Below are positions 57,367 to 64,000 of a DNA stretch of 64,000 nt, piece after piece (position 1 is the first letter of the stretch; every line of letters begins with the position of its first letter). The DNA is taken from NCBI RefSeq assembly GCF_003852895.1, contig NZ_QUSW01000003.1, positions 62,001 through 126,000 of the forward strand, in the 5' to 3' direction. The notes below the pieces were generated by a model, which saw only the letters and a list, made by a program, of their open reading frames with translations, was not told the DNA's origin and made no database searches. This stretch comes from Rhizobacter terrae (lineage in GTDB: Bacteria > Pseudomonadota > Gammaproteobacteria > Burkholderiales > Burkholderiaceae_C). A program made the translations under genes and the position numbers.

Positions 57367-58644
57367 ATGAAAAAAGGCTTCTACACCATCATGTCAGCGC
57401 AGTTCTTCAGCTCGCTGGCAGACAACGCGTTGTTCGTCGCGGCGGTGGAGCTGCTGCGCTCGTCCCACCAGCCCGAGTGGCAGCGTGCGGCCCTCGTGCC
57501 GATGTTCGCACTGTTCTACGTGATCCTCGCCCCCTTCGTCGGCGCCTTCGCCGACGCCGTACCCAAGGGCAAGGTGATGTTCTTCTCCAACCTCATCAAG
57601 GTGGTGGGCTGCCTGATGATGCTGTTCGGCACGCATCCGCTGCTGTCCTACGCCATCGTGGGGCTGGGCGCGGCGGCCTACTCGCCGGCCAAGTACGGCA
57701 TCCTGACCGAATTGCTGCCCAACTCGCAGCTGGTGAAGGCCAACGGCTGGATCGAGGGCCTGACCATCAGCTCCATCATCCTGGGCGTGGTGCTGGGCGG
57801 GCAACTGATGAAGCCGGTCATGGCCTCGCACCTGCTGGCGCTGGACCTGCCGTGGGTCGACACCGGCATCGACACCCCGCCCGAGGCAGCCATTGCGTCG
57901 ATGATCGCGCTGTACGTCATCGCGGCGCTGTTCAACCTCAAGATTCCCCGCACCTCCGCACCGCTGCAGCCGCTGGCGCACTCGGCCAGCGCCCTGGTGC
58001 GCGACTTCTCCAACTGCAACGCCCGGCTGTGGAACGACAAGCTCGGGCAGATCTCGCTGGCCACCACCACCTTGTTCTGGGGCGTGTCAGGCAACCTGCG
58101 CTACATCGTGCTGGCCTGGGCGCTGGCCGCCCTGGGCTACACCACGTCGGACGCCTCCACGCTGGTCGGCGTGGTGGCGGTGGGAACGGCCTTCGGCGCC
58201 ATCATCGCCTCCATGCGCATGCGGCTGGACCAGGCCACCGGCGTGATCCCGCTGGGCATCGCCATGGGGCTGGTGGTGATCGTCATGAACGTCATCACCA
58301 ACGTCTACGTCGCGGCGCCCTTCCTCGTCGCCCTGGGTGCCATCGGCGGATACCTCGTGGTACCGATGAACGCCCTGCTGCAGCACCGCGGTCACAACCT
58401 GATGGGCGCGGGCCGCTCCATCGCCGTGCAGAACTTCAACGAGCAGGCCTGCATCCTCGGCCTGGGCGCGTTCTACACCGGCATGACCAAGCTGGGCATG
58501 TCAGCCTTCGGCGCCATCACCGTGTTCGGCCTGACGGTGGCGTTCACGATGTGGCTGATCCGCCGCTGGCACCTCAACAACTGCATCAAGCACAAGGACG
58601 AGGTCGACCACTTGCTGGCACTGGCACGCCACGACAGGCACTGA
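57367..58644 (+). CDS. lplT: Lysophospholipid transporter LplT
   Basis: The 425-aa major-facilitator protein with about 12 membrane segments reads MKKGFYTIMSAQFFSSLADN, the LplT family start, and AYSPAKYGILTELLPNSQLV. It flips lysophospholipids inward for re-acylation. gccaggagtcga is a good ribosome-binding site. Divergent from alr across about 225 bp with two gggagacat repeats (near 57223 and 57244). Confidence 0.94.
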   Translation: MKKGFYTIMSAQFFSSLADNALFVAAVELLRSSHQPEWQRAALVPMFALFYVILAPFVGAFADAVPKGKVMFFSNLIKVVGCLMMLFGTHPLLSYAIVGLGAAAYSPAKYGILTELLPNSQLVKANGWIEGLTISSIILGVVLGGQLMKPVMASHLLALDLPWVDTGIDTPPEAAIASMIALYVIAALFNLKIPRTSAPLQPLAHSASALVRDFSNCNARLWNDKLGQISLATTTLFWGVSGNLRYIVLAWALAALGYTTSDASTLVGVVAVGTAFGAIIASMRMRLDQATGVIPLGIAMGLVVIVMNVITNVYVAAPFLVALGAIGGYLVVPMNALLQHRGHNLMGAGRSIAVQNFNEQACILGLGAFYTGMTKLGMSAFGAITVFGLTVAFTMWLIRRWHLNNCIKHKDEVDHLLALARHDRH

Positions 58645-59583
58645 CTACGCTTCCACCTTCTTGCGCTGCGCCTTGGCCTGGGGCTCCGGCGTGTCGCCGT
58701 CCAGGGTGCCCTCGATCTGCGAGGCCCAGGTGACGCCCACCTTGCGGTAGCCGGTGCGGGTGAGGTGGATCTCGTTGATCCAGTCGCCGCTCTGGCCGGT
58801 GGTGTTCGGCTCGGCCGCATCCACGGGCACCGTCAGCGAGTTGAAGAAGTGCACGTTCGGGAAACGGGCCGGGTCTTCCGCGATCTCGCCCAGCAGCGTG
58901 CCCAGGCGGGTCAGCAGTTCCTTGGCCAGGGCCGGGCCATCGGCCGAGGGGATCTGGAACTTCTGCAGCGAAGGCAGCAGCCACGGCCCCATGCCGAAGC
59001 CCGCGCCCGCCGGGCGTGGGGTGGGCACGGCGTAGCCATGCATGAACACCGGCGCGCCGCGCGACAGGCCCTGGTCGCGCAGGCCCAGCAGGTGCTCGAA
59101 GTTGGCCCGCAGGTAGCCGCAGAAGGTGTCCCAGCCTTCGTCGCTGAGGAAGCGGCTGGCGCCCTGCTCCGCCGGGCCCCATTCATCAGGTGTCAGCAGC
59201 AGCCGCAGGTGTCGCGGCACGGGCTGGCCGGCATCGTCCAGGGCGGGAGAGCCCACCGCTTCGATCAGGTCGTTGCCGCCGCAGGACAGGAGCAGGCCGT
59301 CCCAGATGCGCTGGCGGTGGCCACACAGCAGGTCCACGAAATTCGGGTCGGTGTTGATCTGGGACATGCGCTTGAGCGTGTCGCCCGGCTTGGCGCAGTT
59401 CACCGCGCAGGCGCTGCGCAGGAACACCATCTCGAACAGCAGGTTGGAATTGGCCACCGGGTTGAGCGTGCCGATGGAGAACCAGGAGTCGCCTTCGGCC
59501 AGGAAGCGGAAGCCGAATTCCGAGAACGGGGGCGGCTCGCTGGAGAACGCCTGGGCGGGCTGGAAGATGTCGAGCTTGGGCAT
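58645..59583 (-). CDS. SGNH/GDSL-fold hydrolase-like protein
   Basis: This 312-aa protein has FRFLAEGDSWFSIG (Ser33 nucleophile in GDS), SCGGNDLIEA (Asn104, block III) and DWINEIHLTRTGYRKVG (His273; the usual DxxH aspartate position holds Asn270, with Asp267 close by). It has no signal peptide and ends with a Lys/Ala-rich tail. Substrates of SGNH esterases vary widely; here unknown. Stop codon is directly adjacent to the convergent lplT stop. Confidence 0.8.
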   Translation of the reverse strand: MPKLDIFQPAQAFSSEPPPFSEFGFRFLAEGDSWFSIGTLNPVANSNLLFEMVFLRSACAVNCAKPGDTLKRMSQINTDPNFVDLLCGHRQRIWDGLLLSCGGNDLIEAVGSPALDDAGQPVPRHLRLLLTPDEWGPAEQGASRFLSDEGWDTFCGYLRANFEHLLGLRDQGLSRGAPVFMHGYAVPTPRPAGAGFGMGPWLLPSLQKFQIPSADGPALAKELLTRLGTLLGEIAEDPARFPNVHFFNSLTVPVDAAEPNTTGQSGDWINEIHLTRTGYRKVGVTWASQIEGTLDGDTPEPQAKAQRKKVEA

Positions 59584-59665
59584 CGCAAACTCCTCGTCGC
59601 TGGGACTCGCAACTTACTCCCCTGCCATGCCCCGCGCAATCCGGCGAATTAGGGCTGCATGGACA

Positions 59666-60583
59666 ATGCCGCCCGTGCCGACCTCCCGCCCTACCTCCCA
59701 CCCGATCGTCCCCGTCCTCGCCCTGATGTTCAACGCCCTGGTCTGGGGCTGTTCGTGGTGGCCGTTCCGCCAGCTGCAGGCCCAGGGGCTGCACCCGCTG
59801 TGGGCCACGGTGATGGTGTACGTGGTGGCGGTGACGAGCATCGGCCTGGTCCGGCCGCAGGCCTTCAGCCAGCTGGCACGCACGCCGACGCTGTGGATCC
59901 TGGTGGTGGCCTCGGGCTGCACCAATGCGGCCTTCAACTGGGCGGTGTCCATCGGCGACGTGGTGCGGGTGGTGCTGCTGTTCTACCTCATGCCCCTGTG
60001 GACGGTGCTGCTCGCCCGGGTGCTGCTGCATGAGCCGCTGACGCCGATGGCTGGCATCCGCGTGGTCGGGGCGCTGGTGGGCGCGGGCATCGTGCTGTGG
60101 CCCGAGGGACGCGGCCTGAGCTGGGACGCCCTGCCCTACCCGCGGGCGCTGCCGGACTGGCTGGGCGTGGCCGGAGGCTTCTCATTCGCGCTGAACAACG
60201 TGATGCTGCGGCGTGAAGCGGCCCGGCCGCAGGAAGGCCGGGCGCTGGCGATGTTCACCGGCGGGGTGGTCGTGTCGGCGACCTTGGCGGCCACGCTCTC
60301 CAGCCAGGGCATGGCCCCGTGGCCACCGGCCTTGACCGGCTGGTGGGCGATGGTTGCCCTGGTGCTGGCAGCGGTGTTCATCCTGAGCAACCTGTCGCTG
60401 CAGTACGGCGCGGCCCGGCTGCCGGCCAACGTGACCTCGGTGGTGATGCTCAGCGAGGTGGTGTTCGCGTCGGTTTCGGCAGTGGCGCTGGGCGGCGGGC
60501 GGCTGACGGTGCCGCTCGTGATGGGTGGGGCGCTGATCATCGGGGCGGCGCTGCTGGCAGCGTCGCAGGGCGGCAATCACTAG
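59666..60583 (+). CDS. EamA-family (DMT) transporter
   Basis: The 305-aa protein has ten hydrophobic segments in two EamA halves (MFNALVWGCSWWPFRQLQAQ at the start; VFILSNLSLQYGAARLPANV in half two). It probably exports or imports a small metabolite; substrate unknown. The ATG at 59666 is the first with family-like sequence; an ATG at 59659 is out of frame. Convergent with the response regulator by 5 bp. Confidence 0.92.
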   Translation: MPPVPTSRPTSHPIVPVLALMFNALVWGCSWWPFRQLQAQGLHPLWATVMVYVVAVTSIGLVRPQAFSQLARTPTLWILVVASGCTNAAFNWAVSIGDVVRVVLLFYLMPLWTVLLARVLLHEPLTPMAGIRVVGALVGAGIVLWPEGRGLSWDALPYPRALPDWLGVAGGFSFALNNVMLRREAARPQEGRALAMFTGGVVVSATLAATLSSQGMAPWPPALTGWWAMVALVLAAVFILSNLSLQYGAARLPANVTSVVMLSEVVFASVSAVALGGGRLTVPLVMGGALIIGAALLAASQGGNH

Positions 60584-60588
60584 GGACC

Positions 60589-61485
60589 CTACAAACCCCT
60601 TGCCCTGCGTTTCTCAAGTCGGCGCGACACCGGCGACTCGGGGTCGCGCCCGGCAAACCCCGGATCCAGCGTGCGCAGTGCGTTCAACAGCTCCGCCTCC
60701 ACCACCGGCTTGGTCAGGTAGGCATCACAACCGGCGAGTGAGCCGCGCACCTTGTCCATCGCACCGCTCAGGCCGGTGACCATGACCACCTTCGGCGCCA
60801 CGCCCGCGAATTCCGCGTTGTGCTTGAGCATCTGGCAGATGCGCAGGCCATCCAGCCCCGAGGGCGGACCCAGCACGATGTCCAGGAAGGCCAGCACGAA
60901 GCGCTCGCGGCGCAGCAGGGTCATCGCCTCTTCGCCGTCGTGGGCGAGGTGCACGCGGTAGCCCAATTGCTGCAGCCTCACCTGCAAGAAGCGGCGGGCG
61001 ATGGCGCTGTCCTCGGCCACCAGCACGTCGGGGCCGGAGCCTGTTTCCCCGGAATCAAAGGCGCCGAAGCTGGAGGCGCTCGCATCCACCACGATGCCGC
61101 CCAGCTCGTGCGTGGCGGCAATATCGTCGGCGATGGCGGCGCGCAGCTCACCGGGCGCGGACTGGCGGTGCTCCACCAGCGAGTCGAGTTCGCGCAGGAT
61201 GTGCACCGGATCGATCGGCCGCTGCAGCCAGGCCATCGCACCCTGCGGCGCGTGGGCGCCGACGAAGACGGTCTCGCGGGTGCGGCCGGACTCGATCACG
61301 TCCTGCAGCGAGGCAGCGCTGTCGGCATCGGCCACCACGAAATCGCTGCGGATGAGGTCGTCGGCCTGCACGTAGGCCGGCGTGCGGTTGGCGGCCAGGC
61401 GAAAGAAGGACGCGAGCGTCTCGCGCTCGAACGCACTGAACCCCTGGAGAGCGACGGTGTAGCGCTCGCTGGTCGGCGCTGTCAT
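60589..61485 (-). CDS. Response regulator with unusual N-terminal extension
   Basis: The 298-aa protein has a C-terminal receiver (residues about 155-280: VLVAEDSAIARRFLQVRLQQ; FLDIVLGPPSGLDGLRICQM with the phospho-acceptor Asp; KVVMVTGLSGAMDKV; YLTKPV). The N-terminal 150 residues (YTVALQGFSAFERETLASFF; FVGAHAPQGAMAWLQRPIDP) look like a degenerate receiver-like alpha/beta fold and contain no output domain. ccggaggacat precedes the ATG at 61485. No histidine kinase is adjacent. It may be a phosphotransfer or sink-type regulator. Confidence 0.82.
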   Translation of the reverse strand: MTAPTSERYTVALQGFSAFERETLASFFRLAANRTPAYVQADDLIRSDFVVADADSAASLQDVIESGRTRETVFVGAHAPQGAMAWLQRPIDPVHILRELDSLVEHRQSAPGELRAAIADDIAATHELGGIVVDASASSFGAFDSGETGSGPDVLVAEDSAIARRFLQVRLQQLGYRVHLAHDGEEAMTLLRRERFVLAFLDIVLGPPSGLDGLRICQMLKHNAEFAGVAPKVVMVTGLSGAMDKVRGSLAGCDAYLTKPVVEAELLNALRTLDPGFAGRDPESPVSRRLEKRRARGL

Positions 61486-61621
61486 GTTGTTATGTCCTCC
61501 GGACTGCACCGCTGTCAGCGGCCCGCGAATGGTCGGCGCTGGGCCTTGCCGGGTCAAGCATGAAAGCTAGGGAGTGCCGCGCTACCATGACAAAGTTTGC
61601 TCACCCACCCAAGGACACCCC

Positions 61622-62116
61622 ATGGCCGGCAGCGTCTACGACTTCGAAGCGATCTCCATCGAGGGGAAACCCGCTCACCTTTCCACCCAGCGAGGCAAGG
61701 TGCTGCTCATCGTCAACACCGCCAGCGCCTGCGGCTTCACGCCCCAGTTCGCCGGCCTGGAAAGCCTGTGGGAGACCTACCGCGACCAGGGCCTCGTGGT
61801 GCTAGGGTTCCCCAGCAACGAGTTCGGCAGCCAGGACCCCGGCAGCAACGACGAGATCGCCTCGTTCTGCTCGCTGAACTACGGCGTGAGCTTCCCGATG
61901 ATGAGCAAGGTCGAGGTGAACGGCGCCAAGGCGCACCCGCTGTGGAAGTGGCTCACCGCCGAGGCGCGCGGCGTGCTGGGCACCCAGTCCATCAAGTGGA
62001 ACTTCACCAAGTTCCTCGTCGGCCGCGACGGCCATGTCATCAAGCGCTACGCGCCCACCGACACGCCGGAATCGATCAAGAAGGACATCGAGGCCGCCCT
62101 CGCCAAGGCCGCCTGA
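61622..62116 (+). CDS. Glutathione peroxidase (thioredoxin-type, Cys)
   Basis: The 164-aa protein has the peroxidatic Cys37 in NTASACGFTPQF, the Gln loop LGFPSNEFGSQDPGSNDE and the Trp-Asn pair in KWNFTKFLV, i.e. the C-Q-W-N tetrad. It reduces hydroperoxides in the cytosol, probably with thioredoxin. cccaaggacacccc precedes the ATG at 61622. 45 bp upstream of the aminotransferase gene on the same strand. Confidence 0.95.
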   Translation: MAGSVYDFEAISIEGKPAHLSTQRGKVLLIVNTASACGFTPQFAGLESLWETYRDQGLVVLGFPSNEFGSQDPGSNDEIASFCSLNYGVSFPMMSKVEVNGAKAHPLWKWLTAEARGVLGTQSIKWNFTKFLVGRDGHVIKRYAPTDTPESIKKDIEAALAKAA

Positions 62117-62161
62117 AGCCGCCACGTTTCACTTTTCACCCTTCACGCTTCACACCACCAC

Positions 62162-63355
62162 ATGTTTCAGCATCTCGACCCCTACGCCGGCGACCCCATC
62201 CTCTCGCTCAACGAGGCCTACGGCAACGACCCACGCCCGCACAAGATCAACCTGTCCATCGGCATCTACTTCGACGATGCCAACCACATCCCCGTGCTGG
62301 GGTGCGTGAAGGAAGCCGAGGCGCAGCTGCTGGCCGAGGGCGCGGCCAAGCCCTACCTGCCCATCGAAGGTGCGCCGGCCTGCCGCCGCGAAGTGCAGAA
62401 GCTGCTGTTCGGCGCCGAGCACGAGGCGGTGAAGAGCGGACGCATTGCCACGCTGCAGACGGTGGGCTCCAGCGGCGGCCTGAAAGTGGGCGCCGATTTC
62501 CTCAAGCGCTGGTTCCCGGCCAGCCAGGTGTGGGTGAGCGACCCGACCTGGGACAACCACCGCGCGATGTTCGAAGGCTCCGGCCTCACGGTGAACACCT
62601 ACCCGTACTACGACGCGGCCACCGGCGGCCTGAAGTTCGACGCCATGCTCGCCGCGCTGCGCACGCTGCCGGCCAGGAGCATCGTGCTGCTGCACGCCTG
62701 CTGCCACAACCCGACGGGCGTGGACCTCACGCCTGAGCAGTGGAAGGCGCTCATCCCCGTGCTGCGCGAGCGCGAGCTGCTGCCCTACCTGGACCTGGCC
62801 TACCAGGGCTACGGCGACGGCATCGACGAAGACGCCTTCGCGGTGCGCGAGCTGGCCAGTTCCGGGCTGTCGTTCTTCATCGCGAATTCCTTCTCCAAGA
62901 GCATGAGCCTGTACGGCGAGCGCGCCGGCGCCCTGAGCGTGGTGTGCCCGAGCGCGGCCGAAGCCGAGCTGGTGCTGGGCCAGCTCAAGGCCACCGTGCG
63001 CCGCAACTATTCGAGCCCGCCCATCCACGCCGGCCTGGTGGTGGCCAAGGTGCTGTCCGAACCCAAGCTGCGTGCGGCCTGGGAGGCGGACGTGGCCGCG
63101 ATGCGCGAGCGCATCCTCGCGATGCGCAAGGCCCTGCACGGCGTGCTGAGCAAGAAGCTGCCGGGCCGCAACTTCGACTACTTCCTGACCCAGCGCGGCA
63201 TGTTCAGCTACACCGGGCTGACGGCCGCCCAGGTGGACCGCCTGCGCGAGGAGCATGCGGTCTACCTCGTGCGCTCGGGACGGATGTGCGTGGCGGGACT
63301 GAATACCCGCAATGTGGAAGCCACGGCTGTGGCAATGGCGGCGGTGCTGGCCTGA
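62162..63355 (+). CDS. tyrB: Aromatic amino acid aminotransferase
   Basis: This 397-aa class I PLP enzyme is close to TyrB/AspC: FQHLDPYAGDPILSLNEAYG, DPTWDNHRAMFEGSG, the PLP Lys246 in NSFSKSMSLYGERAG, and LHACCHNPTGVDLTPEQWKA. It transaminates tyrosine, phenylalanine and aspartate. No clear ribosome-binding site; the upstream sequence is cacttttcacccttcacgct. Followed by a hairpin at 63369. Confidence 0.95.
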   Translation: MFQHLDPYAGDPILSLNEAYGNDPRPHKINLSIGIYFDDANHIPVLGCVKEAEAQLLAEGAAKPYLPIEGAPACRREVQKLLFGAEHEAVKSGRIATLQTVGSSGGLKVGADFLKRWFPASQVWVSDPTWDNHRAMFEGSGLTVNTYPYYDAATGGLKFDAMLAALRTLPARSIVLLHACCHNPTGVDLTPEQWKALIPVLRERELLPYLDLAYQGYGDGIDEDAFAVRELASSGLSFFIANSFSKSMSLYGERAGALSVVCPSAAEAELVLGQLKATVRRNYSSPPIHAGLVVAKVLSEPKLRAAWEADVAAMRERILAMRKALHGVLSKKLPGRNFDYFLTQRGMFSYTGLTAAQVDRLREEHAVYLVRSGRMCVAGLNTRNVEATAVAMAAVLA

Positions 63356-63368
63356 CGGGTGCCCGGTT

Positions 63369-63391
63369 GCAGCCGGCTACAAACCGGCTGC
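63369..63391 (+). terminator. Possible terminator hairpin after tyrB
   Basis: An 8-bp stem gcagccgg/ccggctgc with a 7-nt loop lies 14 bp after the tyrB stop. The following sequence (ccctcttgc) is pyrimidine-rich but not a true T run, so it may act as a weak or Rho-dependent terminator. Confidence 0.45.
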
Positions 63392-63460
63392 CCCTCTTGC
63401 ATCCAGTTGGACGCCCCCGGCGTATCTTTCGCCGCGAGCCGAGATTTCTCGCAGGTGCCG

Positions 63461-63488
63461 TGTAAGAAGTCCGCGGCCCCGGCGACAT
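63461..63488 (+). promoter_or_regulatory. Candidate ECF-type promoter of bufA
   Basis: TGTAAG (63461-63466), 16 bp, then CGACAT (63483-63488) resembles the GTAA-type -35 and CG-type -10 of ECF-dependent metal- or stress-response promoters. It lies 93 bp upstream of the bufA ATG. Known bufferin operons are often ECF-controlled, so the site is plausible. The window encodes one ECF sigma at 43920, but no link is shown. Confidence 0.4.
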
Positions 63489-63581
63489 AACACTCGCAAG
63501 CTCCAAGGTGACATTCATCGAACCGGTGCCTGCAACCTTGCTGAATCAAGCGTCCAACCAACTTTTCAAGAGGAAATCATC

Positions 63582-63842
63582 ATGCTGAACCAACTCAAGT
63601 CGGGCGTTGCCCTCGCCTCCGCCGCTGCCGCCCTGTTCGCCGTGACCGCCAGCGTGTCCACGCAAGTCCAGGCTGCCGACGAAGCCACCGTGAAGTGCGC
63701 CGGCGTCAACACCTGCAAGGGCACCTCCGAGTGCGCCACCGCCAAGAGCGGCTGCAAGGGCCAGAACGGCTGCAAGGGCCAAGGCTGGGTCAGCAAGACC
63801 GCCACCGAGTGCAAGGCCGCCGGCGGCACCGTCCTGAAGTAA
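63582..63842 (+). CDS. bufA: Bufferin-type copper-binding RiPP precursor, BufA2 family
   Basis: The 86-aa precursor has a signal peptide (LASAAAALFAVTASVSTQVQ with cleavage near AA-DEA) and a short mature part with six cysteines at 39, 45, 51, 58, 64 and 77 in the family pattern (KCAGVNTCKG, GCKGQNGCKGQGW, TECKAAGG). Bufferins are ribosomal peptides whose cysteines are converted to thiooxazoles by an MNIO enzyme and which chelate copper in the periplasm. The next gene, cut by the window edge, reads as that enzyme. gaggaaatcatc precedes the ATG. Confidence 0.88.
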   Translation: MLNQLKSGVALASAAAALFAVTASVSTQVQAADEATVKCAGVNTCKGTSECATAKSGCKGQNGCKGQGWVSKTATECKAAGGTVLK

Positions 63843-63885
63843 TCCTGGTTTCAGCCAGGGAAGTCTCCAAGAGCGACCAGAAGTT

Positions 63886-63918
63886 CCGGCGCGTGGCCCA
63901 GTCCCGCGCCGGCTTTTT
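63886..63918 (+). terminator. Intergenic terminator/attenuator between bufA and bufB
   Basis: An 8-bp stem ccggcgcg/cgcgccgg is followed by c and five T residues, 44 bp after the bufA stop. Smaller hairpin cctgg-tttcag-ccagg at 63844-63859 precedes it. Partial termination here would give more precursor peptide than enzyme, a common RiPP layout. Confidence 0.7.
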
Positions 63919-63941
63919 GCATTTCAACTGACACTTCCGAG

Positions 63942-64000
63942 ATGAGCGCCCTCACCGGTTTCGGCCTCGGGCTTCGCACCGAGCATTACGCCGACTTCGT
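63942..64000 (+). CDS. bufB: 5' end of bufB, MNIO-family (DUF692) maturase
   Basis: The last 59 bases encode MSALTGFGLGLRTEHYADF and run off the window. The opening GFGLGLRxEHY is the typical start of DUF692/MNIO multinuclear non-haem iron enzymes that modify bufferins. The ATG at 63942 has weak cttccgag upstream. The assignment rests on 19 residues plus the adjacent bufA. Confidence 0.75.
   Translation, partial: MSALTGFGLGLRTEHYADF

Overview
The window is about 64 kb of GC-rich chromosome from a betaproteobacterium, almost certainly Burkholderiales of the Rubrivivax/Leptothrix/Roseateles/Mitsuaria type. The reasons are strong G/C third positions, the many periplasmic binding proteins and LysR regulators, family-typical neighbour pairs (ilvE / zinc-ribbon protein / waaF; lplT / alr / radA), and protein sequences that read like that group. 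It is a core-plus-accessory chromosomal stretch. I see no integrase, transposase, phage gene, plasmid replication gene or CRISPR array.

Layout, left to right. 1-8 kb: a UPF0149 protein, a possible structured ncRNA ending in a strong terminator, a hotdog thioesterase, a family-3 binding protein, a LysR gene divergent from mmsA across a perfect 10-bp-arm palindrome, a TPR-like diguanylate cyclase and a periplasmic asparaginase. 8-18 kb: a LysR regulator, a three-gene nitrate/sulfonate-type ABC importer, a four-gene run (trypsin-like protease, FHA membrane protein, SDR, hemolysin-III-like protein), RlpA and an orphan LivK-like binding protein. 18-22 kb: an orphan 154-aa protein, AT-richer intergenic DNA and a 989-aa secreted enzyme with ricin-type lectin repeats, a Pro-Ala linker and a GH87-like (alpha-1,3-glucanase) beta-helix.

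22-39 kb: two paralogous sugar-sensing modules. Each joins a sugar ABC importer to an OmpR-type regulator and a hybrid histidine kinase. The first importer is ThuEFG/MalEFG-like and has no ATPase gene. The second is FrcBCA-like and carries its own periplasmic sugar sensor; its divergent promoter region holds a 91-bp nearly symmetric inverted repeat. katG lies between the modules. 39-46 kb: a secreted ConA-like polysaccharide lyase candidate, tRNA-Arg(CCG), a membrane-anchored cytochrome c, a purU-containing operon, an ECF sigma/anti-sigma pair and a GlxA-type regulator.

46.6-48.9 kb is a lower-GC islet of small orphan genes: a PilP-like protein fused to a secretin-type N-domain, a broken cupin gene, two small membrane proteins, a DUF7661-like protein and an L7/L12-tail-like membrane protein. 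48.9-63.4 kb is mostly core: waaF, ilvE, a metallophosphoesterase, radA, arfB, alr, lplT, a DMT transporter, a response regulator, glutathione peroxidase and tyrB. An odd serine hydrolase with N-terminal tandem repeats is inserted next to radA. At the right edge starts a bufferin locus (bufA complete, bufB cut by the window), i.e. a copper-binding RiPP metallophore and its MNIO maturase, with an ECF-like promoter and an intergenic terminator.

Cross-cutting: a modular repeat occurs in three intergenic places at gene 3' ends (about 1.1, 2.6 and 40.8 kb), twice directly next to a Rho-independent terminator.
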